Shown: positions 56,049-64,000 of the stretch, one piece after another
Numbering within the stretch: the first letter of the stretch is position 1
Layout: every line of letters begins with the position of its first letter
Origin: Opeltia flavorubescens
Taxonomy: Eukaryota > Ascomycota > Lecanoromycetes > Teloschistales > Teloschistaceae
Direction of reading: 5' to 3'
Assembly: GCA_000442125.1 (NCBI GenBank)
Contig: KE546973.1
Location: 310,001-374,000 of the forward strand
DNA length: 64,000 nt
Position numbers and translations under genes: made by a program
Notes under the pieces: generated by a model
Databases searched by the model: none
The model's input: only the letters and a program-made list of their open reading frames with translations
Told to the model about the DNA's origin: nothing

Positions 56049-59000
56049 CTACTTTGTCGACCATCGAATTGGCGAGACGTATGTCAACGGCGACATTTCT
56101 GGATTGCTCCTCTCCCTGATGCCCTTTGGAGGATTCGGGGATTCACCATCCCCCCTTGATCGATCCCAGATAATCTTCGGCGGGTCCGGATTGGTAGGGT
56201 TAGCGGGATCGGAAAGATCCAAGTCTATGCGCCAAATCCTTTGGATATTTTGATTCCTCGTCAAAGCCGGATACTCAAAGGCGCCCCATGCAGAATCTTC
56301 ATTCCAGTTGCCACCGCCAACCAGCATGAAGAGGTAAGCGTCATCCTGGCCGGACATTTCGCCGAAGGCTTGACTTAGGTGGTTGAGGAACATATCATTG
56401 ACACGCATGGGCACAGCATCCTCCACTTTCATCTTTACGTATGGACGGCCTATCCATCCAGAGATTTCATACATCCACATTTGGACAACAATGTTGTTCC
56501 AGTGAACAAATGGACCCTGGATACATTGATTGCGTTGAAGCCAGATCTTTAGAGACTCGTAACCATGTTCGCCAAGCCCCGTATAAAAAACGGATTTTCG
56601 TTTGCCGACTTGATTTTTCCTCCTAATATTATCGTTGCACTGATCTACACCAGGGATGGTGGCCTTTTCCCACCATTCAACGGGCAAGTCTCCAGGGCCT
56701 GGTGGCGGCGCTGGCGGCGGAGGCCAGAAAAAGTTTACGATAGTCGAGGGAACATTGCCGCGCTGTTGGATGCTTTGCTCCGGCAGAGTAATATCCCTTG
56801 GGTCTTGATTCTTCTGTGCATAAGTCTGGGCGACTGCTTCCGTCTTTCGGTTTCCTCCGTCTTTGCGTCGATAGTTGTTTTCTATCATCTCCTTTTCATA
56901 CTGATGAAGCCTTTTGTCAGCCCTTTGACGGGTTGCCTCCACATTATCAGCGCTTGCAAGATCTTGACGTTTCTTGTAACGACGTGGCTTCAATGACCCT
57001 GCAAGGCCATCTCGCTTTCCGATTCCACCACCCCTGCAGGACAAATGAGGGCCACCAGCAGTCTTGATCGCACGCTCAACACACCCTTCCTTGATGAAAA
57101 AAGGCAGATGAAATTCGGCTGAGTCGCCATCCCATTTCCAGCCAGTCAAAGCACCGCAGCCCTTCTCTTCATGCTTAAGCTTCCCGCCGTCTTCGCCTGC
57201 CCAGCCGTTGATGTGCTCGATAAGAAAGCTATAAGCGAGGCCTGAATCATAGATAGTGCAGTCAGCGGTAGGCGAAGCAGCTGCCGAGGACGCCGCTTCA
57301 GCCGAGGATACTGAGGCAACAAAGGACGAATGATGGGCAGCGATCTCGGTATCCGTGCCAACGGTTGTCCTATCTCCTTCGCATGCTGTGTATCCAATCC
57401 CTCCAGCGTTGCCAATCATCGAACTCTTGCAAGCGATTATATGGCCCTCATTGATATCAGTAAATGTAAACGGCCATTCCGGGGCGCTTGTTGTCGAGGG
57501 CTTGGGTGTCGGAGACGGAGATGGGAGAATAGTATAACCACAGAAATCCGATGACCCTGTTCTCATGGGGAGCCGGGTCGTGATAGTGCCAGACTCACAA
57601 TTACATGCGCTGATACCCATATGTGGATCTTGGAATGGGATACAAATGGGACTACTTTGCGTTGGCTCTGGCTCAGTACTTGAGCCTGTGCTTGAGGCAT
57701 CGGCTGTAGTGGTCGAAGACACTCCTTTCGCGGTAGTGGAAGATCTTGGAATAGCCGACGATCCTGTGCTCGGTACTGGATCCCCAGAGACGATCGGCCC
57801 TTTGTACTGGTAGTAATCGCTTTGCACAGTCTGCATTGCCATAAATTCGCTCCACACTGGCGTGGGGTAATCGGGCCCATTGTCTGCCCAGCCGCTGGGT
57901 ATGGGATCGTCCAAATAGCCCCCACCACCTTTGGAGCATGCAGCCGCTGTAGTTTCAGTCGTGGCCGTGACGGTGCAACCTTGAATGATTGAAGTGGAAT
58001 ACGTCGAGCAAGAGACAGTAGCTGCACTTGTCGAGCAGCTAACAAAGAAGTCTGTCACTGTCTGCGACGAACATCTCGAACTTGACGAGGACGATGATTG
58101 ACTTCTGGATGACTCCCGAGTCGAAGTTGGCTTATCGGTTTCAGAAGGTTCATTAGAATCGTGAGGGTCGTTCGGTTCAGATCCAGGCTCACCGCCGCTT
58201 CCCCCGCCATTACCGCCGCCTGTGCAGAAAGGCCATATGCAGGGAGCTGACCCTCCAGGGGGTAAGGGGATGTTGATACCTGGGGGGCCCCAAAAGGTTC
58301 CGCCCGGGCCAACAACTATAGGTCCGTGGTAAGTAAAGATTCCACCATCTATCCGTGTCTCAATAACATCTGTTGTTATAGTTGTCTGCTTAGTGATAGT
58401 GGCAAGATCCCTGAATGTTGACCTAGTATACTGGAGGATTCCTCCACCGCTGACCGGGAAAGAAGTGACAGCGTTAGTCCCTGAAAAAGCATTGAGAACG
58501 GACCGAGTCAGCTCTGAAGTTATTATCGACGGACTGCCAGAAGCAGAAGTGATCGGAGTATCCGAGTTCGTAGTTGATGTAGGCCCAATCTGAGTCACTG
58601 AACTACCTGGGGAAGGGGGAACGGTTGTAGAGGCAAACACAGTCTTGCTAGAAAACGAGATCCCACTAGATGTAGACGGGGGTGGAGCTCCCGTGTTTGT
58701 AGATATAGGAGGAATGCCGGAGCCTGAAGACTCAAGTAGAGTTCCGGTATCTGCAGGTAGCGGTGCGGTGTTTGTGTTTACAAGAGAGATTCCGGAGCCT
58801 GAAGACTCAAATAGAGTTCCGGTATCTACCGGTAACGGTGCGGTGTTTGTAGTTACAGGAGAACTTCCGGAGCCTGAAGGTTCAAGCAGAGTGCCTGTGT
58901 CTGCAGTGGGTGGTGGAATTCCAGTGTCCGTAATTAATGGAGAGCCAACGCCAGTGAGTATCGATCCACTAGGCGCCCCTGTCGCTGTACCATCTGTGAT

Positions 59001-59597
59001 TATTGTTGTAGACGATGGATCACCGGATGTGATCGCCGAGCTGCCGACTCCATCTCTGGTAGATGTTTCAAGGCCGGACGAACCAGTAGGACGGATGGCA
59101 GCACCCAGTAATCCATTCGCAGGAAAAGCAATGTTTGAAATTGACCAGTTTGTACCATAGGAAATCTTCCACCCTCCCCAGGAGTTGCCATTAGGATCGA
59201 TGCAAGCGCTGATTATGGCATTGAAGTGATCATGACAGGAACTAGGAGGAACGACTGGTACATTGACAACGCCCACAGGATTTGTAATGTTGAAGAACAT
59301 CTGGCCGGTCTGGAATGAGAGGATTGTTTGAGAGCCATCGTCGCTTCGCGCTTGCTTCTGCTGGGAGACGTCGCAGGCGTTTGATACAGCTGGCTTGAGA
59401 GTTGCTGATATCTCCGTTGCAGCCGGATCAGTAGCTGAGCGCGGCTGAATGCAGTTGGGTATTTGGACGGCCTCGGACTGTGAAGGGATGGGAGCACCGG
59501 TAAGAGCAGTTGAGATGGAATTGGAAGCTGACGGATCTTGACCGCGAATGCAGGCAATAAAGGAAAGAAGTACAGATAAGGCGGATTGAGGCCGCAT
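56049..59597 (-). CDS. large secreted Ser/Thr-rich protein
   Basis: Single exon of 1182 residues. A signal peptide (about 1-19, MRPQSALSVLLSFIACIRG) leads to a first folded region with SCHDHFNAIISACIDPNGNS and WGGWKISYGTNWSISNIAFP. A long Ser/Thr/Pro-rich stalk follows, carrying three imperfect 25-residue repeats (TGTLLESSGSG type) and probably heavily O-glycosylated. Next come Cys/Ser-rich segments (SSSSRCSSQTVTDFFVSC), a second folded region (YSFLIEHINGWAGED and GCGALTGWKWDGD), dibasic sites (IGKRDG, YKKRQD, ADKRLH) and a final Trp-rich domain. Likely a cell-wall or extracellular protein that may be cleaved at the dibasic sites. No catalytic domain recognised. Confidence 0.8.
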   Translation of the reverse strand: MRPQSALSVLLSFIACIRGQDPSASNSISTALTGAPIPSQSEAVQIPNCIQPRSATDPAATEISATLKPAVSNACDVSQQKQARSDDGSQTILSFQTGQMFFNITNPVGVVNVPVVPPSSCHDHFNAIISACIDPNGNSWGGWKISYGTNWSISNIAFPANGLLGAAIRPTGSSGLETSTRDGVGSSAITSGDPSSTTIITDGTATGAPSGSILTGVGSPLITDTGIPPPTADTGTLLEPSGSGSSPVTTNTAPLPVDTGTLFESSGSGISLVNTNTAPLPADTGTLLESSGSGIPPISTNTGAPPPSTSSGISFSSKTVFASTTVPPSPGSSVTQIGPTSTTNSDTPITSASGSPSIITSELTRSVLNAFSGTNAVTSFPVSGGGILQYTRSTFRDLATITKQTTITTDVIETRIDGGIFTYHGPIVVGPGGTFWGPPGINIPLPPGGSAPCIWPFCTGGGNGGGSGGEPGSEPNDPHDSNEPSETDKPTSTRESSRSQSSSSSSSRCSSQTVTDFFVSCSTSAATVSCSTYSTSIIQGCTVTATTETTAAACSKGGGGYLDDPIPSGWADNGPDYPTPVWSEFMAMQTVQSDYYQYKGPIVSGDPVPSTGSSAIPRSSTTAKGVSSTTTADASSTGSSTEPEPTQSSPICIPFQDPHMGISACNCESGTITTRLPMRTGSSDFCGYTILPSPSPTPKPSTTSAPEWPFTFTDINEGHIIACKSSMIGNAGGIGYTACEGDRTTVGTDTEIAAHHSSFVASVSSAEAASSAAASPTADCTIYDSGLAYSFLIEHINGWAGEDGGKLKHEEKGCGALTGWKWDGDSAEFHLPFFIKEGCVERAIKTAGGPHLSCRGGGIGKRDGLAGSLKPRRYKKRQDLASADNVEATRQRADKRLHQYEKEMIENNYRRKDGGNRKTEAVAQTYAQKNQDPRDITLPEQSIQQRGNVPSTIVNFFWPPPPAPPPGPGDLPVEWWEKATIPGVDQCNDNIRRKNQVGKRKSVFYTGLGEHGYESLKIWLQRNQCIQGPFVHWNNIVVQMWMYEISGWIGRPYVKMKVEDAVPMRVNDMFLNHLSQAFGEMSGQDDAYLFMLVGGGNWNEDSAWGAFEYPALTRNQNIQRIWRIDLDLSDPANPTNPDPPKIIWDRSRGDGESPNPPKGIRERSNPEMSPLTYVSPIRWSTK
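58723..58950 (-). repeat. 75-bp coding minisatellite, three units
   Basis: Units start at 58723, 58798 and 58873 with exact 75-bp spacing. The first two are very similar and the third diverged. They encode the TGTL[LF]ESSGSG repeats of the secreted protein stalk, in frame (25 codons each). Confidence 0.85.
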
Positions 59598-60921
59598 GGT
59601 GCAAGCGAGCGTAGAAAAGAAAGATGCAGTCTAGGAATTGAAGCGAATGTGCACTTAAAAATCAAGAAGTAAAGAGGGAATCTGTCGAGGCTCGAGTATG
59701 AGGATATATCAAGGTCTTATACGTAACAAAAATTACCTCGTCAGCTAAGGAGAAGCATACCACACCAGGGACCGTGATATCGATCACGACCATAGCCTAG
59801 GAGATGAGCAATCTTGTCCCAGGACAACATTGCCACGAGAGGCCGCATCCTAAAACCAAAGTCCAATTACAATCTGCAGTTAGCCGGGTGAGAAACAGAG
59901 AAATCTTTGCCAGCCTAGCGCCCCAAAATTCCTCTGAAACTACCCAAAATTATCTTCGGTGACAGGACAGAATGCGTGTAGGACAATGTGGGAAACATGT
60001 ATGCTTGAAATTGCGGGATGCAGTAAGAAATCGTGGCGTGGGAAGCACCCCCAACGCCTTGATAAATTGCAGCCTTTCGTGGTACGGCTGTCTATGCTAT
60101 TATGCGATGGGTATCGTTAGCAGTAAGGAACTTTATTCCTGTGTTCAATTGTTTAGGCTGGGATGTCGGGCTCCTGAGCGCCGATGTTGAAATTTGAAGA
60201 AGCATCAACTCCGAAGCTGAAGGAAGTGATTCCTCAATTTTGTGCTCAGATATTTAGCCCCTGAAGATATTTGGCCTTCGTGTAGGACAATGGCAATAGC
60301 AGCCGTGAGTGGGGAAGCGGATGGTCATCAATGAGCCTTGACCAGTCCTCCGCCGCAATACACACACAGGGCGTAGCAAAGGCTGAAGAATGCAATTGTA
60401 AGGTACAAAATTCCTTCAGCTCATTCGATGTGTGATCTAGTGAGACAAGTATATAATTAGTATTTGTGCTTGAAACAGTAAAAGTCCAATCTCCAGAGAA
60501 TGACTGAAAGGAAGGAATATACAAGAAGAGAGGATCCAGCCTCGCGCCACTCTGTATCTGCGGAATCTAGTCTTTAGTGTCGGAGTCTAAAGCACACTAG
60601 TCTTCAAATTGTTTTCGCTATTCTTTCAAAGTCCTCGCCAAGAAGGGTTCCATTGACCGTTCCACATAGATCTATCTGGGATCGCAAGGCCATGACGCTC
60701 ACTGTGCTACCCCTTATTAGTAACTATCTATTAGACTTCATCGAAATTTTATCCCCGCCATAGGAGCGCGGTCATTCAGCACAGCCATGATCATAAATAC
60801 TTTGCACGACGCAAGTCTGACAATAGTATTATGGATGCTTATACAGTGAGGTCGTCAGAAGCTTCACAAGGTTGAATAGTCCGAGACGATCTGGAGACAA
60901 AGATATACCTGAAGATACTGG
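59598..60921. other. intergenic region
   Basis: About 1.3 kb, promoter of the large secreted gene at its left end. A 92-codon minus-strand frame at 60246-60524 has no recognisable domain. Confidence 0.45.
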
Positions 60922-61554
60922 CTAGTCATCTCTCCTCAATGTCGGATCTGCCCCAAAGTCCTTGAGTATTGCCCGAATCTCCTCCGAACTCTCGACAACC
61001 TCGGCATACTGCAAAATCGGATGCCCCTCATCTTCTACTTTCGCCCCTTGCTCGAGCAAGTAGCGCAAGATTTCCGGTCGATGGTGGAGGACACAATGCT
61101 GCACGATGGATCCAGAATGTGCATAGTGCACGTTCTTCAAGCTAGGTTCTTTTTCGACGAGAGCCTTCCAGATCTCCACACCGCCCGTCAAAGCATGCGC
61201 CCCGAGAACCTCGCTGCGGAGATCAAGTTCTGGGTAGGCAGCTAAGAGGTGGCGCACCAGTGCCGCATTTCCATGGCGAGCGGCACGCTCGAGAAGGTAT
61301 TGGGCTGGCGTAAGGCTATCGGGCTGGCGGCGAAGAGTGTCGGAATGTTGGTAAACCGTGGACGGGTGCAGGTTAGAGAGATAGTATATTGCGATTTCAA
61401 CATTAGGGTTCTGGGCGCAGATGTCGAGAAGAAATTGCTGTTGTCGGACAAGAAGGTTTAGGAGATGGGTGGGTGAGGATCCAGAACAGGCAGACTGAAG
61501 GTCCGATATGCTCACGTCCTTAGGGTTTGGCCGTGAACGAAAGAAATCAAACAT
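60922..61554 (-). CDS. ankyrin-repeat-like protein
   Basis: Single exon, 210 residues. Helix-turn-helix repeats of ankyrin type are visible: TPAQYLLERAARHGNAALVR with HLLAAYPELDL; a GGVEIWKALVEKEPSL unit; and QHCVLHHRPEILRYLLEQGA. It ends in EEIRAILKDFGADPTLR, a typical capping repeat. The N-terminal part (MFDFFRSRPNPKDVS) is less ordered. No signal or membrane segment, so probably a soluble protein-interaction scaffold. Specific partner unknown. The start is the first ATG of the frame. Confidence 0.82.
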   Translation of the reverse strand: MFDFFRSRPNPKDVSISDLQSACSGSSPTHLLNLLVRQQQFLLDICAQNPNVEIAIYYLSNLHPSTVYQHSDTLRRQPDSLTPAQYLLERAARHGNAALVRHLLAAYPELDLRSEVLGAHALTGGVEIWKALVEKEPSLKNVHYAHSGSIVQHCVLHHRPEILRYLLEQGAKVEDEGHPILQYAEVVESSEEIRAILKDFGADPTLRRDD

Positions 61555-61976
61555 TCTGTTTGCTTACGGAAGATGTTCCAACTGTAAGGTGACTGTTCAT
61601 GCATAGAAAAGAGAGTTTCTACACCTTTTTAAATCTGCTAAGCTTGCGACAGCCTTGTTTCGCTTGGCATACGAGTTATCAGAGAGTATTTCCTAGTCTC
61701 TAGATCTGTGATCATGCATTAATTCCCTTCTCGGATCGTGAAGGGCGCTATGGCTGCTTGGACATGATAAAANCAGGAGTATAACAATCTGTAGGAGAAT
61801 AATATTTAAGCTTTGCTATATTAGCTAGTGTGCTAGTGGAACTAATCGCGGAACGACCCGGTCAAGCGGCTGTGGCAGATTTGTGTGAGCTTTCATGAAG
61901 CCCTGCCCCGCTGGCACCGCCTTCCTTTTAATCCACCCTTCGTAGTACTTCACTGCAGCTCTTTGAAGAGAACAGA
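61555..61976. other. divergent promoter region
   Basis: Shared by the ankyrin-like gene (minus) and the Cir_N gene (plus). A+T-rich, one undetermined base at 61773. Confidence 0.45.
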
Positions 61977-63064
61977 ATGCCTCTGTGAGTACCAGGATCC
62001 CTTGCGTTTGAGCAGAATCTTATGTATTCAGGCACTTACTAGGCAAGAAGTCATGGAACGTCTATAATCAGGCGAATATCGACAAAGTCAAGCGCGATGA
62101 AGCCGCTGCTGCTGCCCAAGAGGCAGCGGAAGAGCAACGCATGCAGGAGGTTGATGCTGAACGCCGAATACAACTGCTTCGGGGAATCAAGCCTGAATCT
62201 ATTACAGCAATCCCGACCACTACAGATCAAGTAGATGAGCATGATCAAACCTTGCACAAGAGAGAGCGCAAGCGGCGGAGGATAGCAGGCGAGGATGACA
62301 CTACGCGAGACATTCGATATGCTCGCGAAGATCAAGCTGCGGTGCCAGCAAAGTCGGAACTTCAGCTCAAATCTACGAAAAGCAGCGATGCTCCGCTCAT
62401 GGATCGTCGAGGCCACATTGATCTCTTCCCAATGGACGGCTTGAAGCGTAACGCCCCGAAGAACGCCGAAGTAGAAGCGGAGAAAGCGAAGAAAAGGAAG
62501 GAATTCGAAGATCAGTATACCATGCGCTTCTCAAATGCTGCTGGCTTCAAGCAATCAATTGGCGAGAAACCTTGGTATCATTCATCCGTAATAATCCAGG
62601 AAAGAACCACCGAGCTTCCTCCAAAGGATGTCTGGGGAAACGAGGATCCGAGAAGGAAGGAGCGAGAGAAGTTGAGGGCAGCGGCTGATGACCCCATGGC
62701 CATGATTCAGAAGGGTGTATCTCAGCTCCGTCAGGTCGAGAAAGAGAAGGAAGAATGGCGTAGGGAAAGGGATCAAGAAACTAGAGATTTAGACATTCAC
62801 TACAAACGGAGGAAACACAAATCACGTCTTAAGCACAAGGAAGAAGAGTTAGAAGGCTTTAGTCTCGATGCAGCAGCTGTTGGTGATAACGATAGAAAGG
62901 CCAACAAGTCAAAACACCGACATCATCATCGGCATAAACATCGAAGCAGGAGCCNTCGGAGCCGCGGCAGCCGAGAAGGATCTAAGCGACTCCATAGCCA
63001 TCACAGAGGTAGAGAAGCTTACTTCCACCCTCGGTTCGGGCCGAGAAGCGAGTTCTCTCGATGA
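61977..63064 (+). CDS. Cir_N-domain (pre-mRNA-splicing-type) protein
   Basis: Exon 1 is only 8 nt (61977-61984, ATG CCT CT). After a 47-bp intron, exon 2 (62032-63064) restores LHLLGKKSWNVYNQANIDKV and KRDEAAAAAQEAAEEQR, the N-terminal CBF1-interacting-corepressor (Cir_N) domain found in CWC25- and LENG1-type spliceosomal proteins. Length 346 residues. The rest is charged and helical, with KPWYHSS, ELPPKDVWGNEDPRRKE, and a C-terminal His/Arg/Ser-rich tail (HRHHHRHKHRSRS) resembling splicing-factor RS regions. Nuclear splicing role is inferred from the family. One undetermined base at 62955 makes one codon unknown. Confidence 0.87.
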
Positions 63065-63861
63065 TTACAGTAGTCAGCGGAGAGAAATCATGTCATGACC
63101 ATATCTCAGTCCTCCCTTCTGACTAACGTGCCTATTTGATCTAAGATGCCAGAAGCGAGAGCGATCGGAGCTTACGGAACAGTACCCTCGTTCGAACTGG
63201 ATGATCACTGCGAGTCATACTTTAGAATGCTTGATAAAAGCATGCGTCATCGTGCAGTGGATGCCGGGAAAAAAACCCTCAAGCATGGTAGGGTTGTGCA
63301 GGTCCTCACGCAGCTTTCTAAGGCTGCTTTGCAAATCGTCAAGTATCACATTGTATCGCATGGGACTTGCATGGATTGCAACATTCGCTAACATCAAGTC
63401 CCCAATTACCCACGAAGTATTCCAGCAGCGCAGCAGGCTCTGCACCATGCCACTAATGCGCGCACAAGGTAAATATCCAAGAATCATTGATATGGTGTCA
63501 ATGAGTGTGAAAGGATTTTTGCGAAGTCGACAATAATTGCGATTGAATTATGTTACTAGAACATATGGCCATAGCGCTGTGTCTTATTCTGTCTTTGGTG
63601 CAAAACATTTCCTTCTTGGTGATACTTTGATTCCGGAAAGCCCAATCTCTGTTGTTCATTGGTGTTATTCAGCTGTTGTATTGAATTAGTCATGTATAGT
63701 GGTCACGTGGCTCACTTGGAAGTCCGAGGATCATACCCAAATGGGAAAACTTGCTCAATCGGACTCACCACACGACGACTGTCAAACATGAGCCCCTCTT
63801 TTGAGTCTAGTCACGGATTTAAGTCCGATGTCACGAAGGAATATAACCCGTTGACTGAACC
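63065..63861. other. intergenic upstream of the copper transporter
   Basis: No gene supported; the short frames here have no family resemblance. Copper-responsive sites could not be assigned with confidence. Confidence 0.4.
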
Positions 63862-64000
63862 ATGGATTCGATGGACATGGCGCCTGGTACTTCCACGATG
63901 GTGATGTCTCCTACCATGGCAAGCATGACAGGCTTGGCAACGTCTACTGGTACGGCGGCTGCTTCAACGGGCATGTCGGGGATGGGTGGAATGGGTAGTA
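63862..64000 (+). CDS. Ctr-type copper transporter, N-terminal part (cut by window end)
   Basis: The frame starts MDSMDMAPGTSTMVMSPTMA and continues through STGMSGMGGMGS to the window edge. Eleven Met in 46 residues in MxM and GMxxMG arrangements match the extracellular copper-binding N-terminus of fungal Ctr transporters, whose Met motifs deliver Cu(I) to a trimeric channel. No membrane span is reached, so the call rests on composition alone. A Met-rich unrelated protein is the alternative. Confidence 0.6.
   Translation, partial: MDSMDMAPGTSTMVMSPTMASMTGLATSTGTAAASTGMSGMGGMGS

Overview
The window is nuclear DNA of a filamentous ascomycete (Pezizomycotina). Genes are compact and on both strands. 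Introns are mostly 46-90 bp with GT..AG ends. The contents are typical of such fungi: a split Zn2Cys6 finger, a STAND-type fungal N-terminal domain, a YAT amino-acid permease, an MFS sugar transporter and small secreted proteins. A class-level placement (Leotiomycetes is possible) is only an impression. Exon models below were built by hand from splice signals, reading phase and family motifs.

Layout. 1-16 kb: a multi-pass membrane protein, a disordered protein, chaperonin subunit CCT3, a phosphoglycerate-mutase-like protein, a PRKRIP1/DUF1168 splicing-associated protein, a UBE2O-type ubiquitin-conjugating enzyme with a 15-nt microexon, and an ELL-associated factor (EAF). 16-26.5 kb: a secreted GH5 beta-mannanase, a small secreted precursor protein, a TLC-domain membrane protein, a BTB/POZ protein and a short HeLo-like protein. 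28-36.3 kb: an unusual region with six small two-exon genes of one unrecognised family. Three of them form a tandem array of about 0.9-kb units that runs into the 3' end of an amino-acid permease gene. 37.2-43.4 kb: a STAND-type N-terminal domain protein and a Zn2Cys6 protein with a C-terminal membrane region; the splice phases would allow one fused 1875-residue product. 43.9-64 kb: sugar transporter, KXD1 (BLOC-1), a nuclear-looking hypothetical, a small secreted protein, SEC18/NSF, a 1182-residue secreted protein with 75-bp repeats, an ankyrin-like protein, a Cir_N-domain splicing-type protein, and the start of a Met-rich Ctr-type copper transporter cut by the window end.

Most genes are ordinary housekeeping or secretome genes with no evident pathway linkage. 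The best candidate for something undescribed is the small-gene family at 28.0-36.3 kb. Its copies share a two-exon layout with a phase-0 intron and a C-terminal motif of W, nine residues, K or R, one residue, then D or E. The tandem copies also share leader DNA. The possible STAND/Zn2Cys6 fusion is second. No tRNA, rRNA, CRISPR or transposable element was recognised. Four single undetermined bases (39641, 55679, 61773, 62955) mark a draft assembly.
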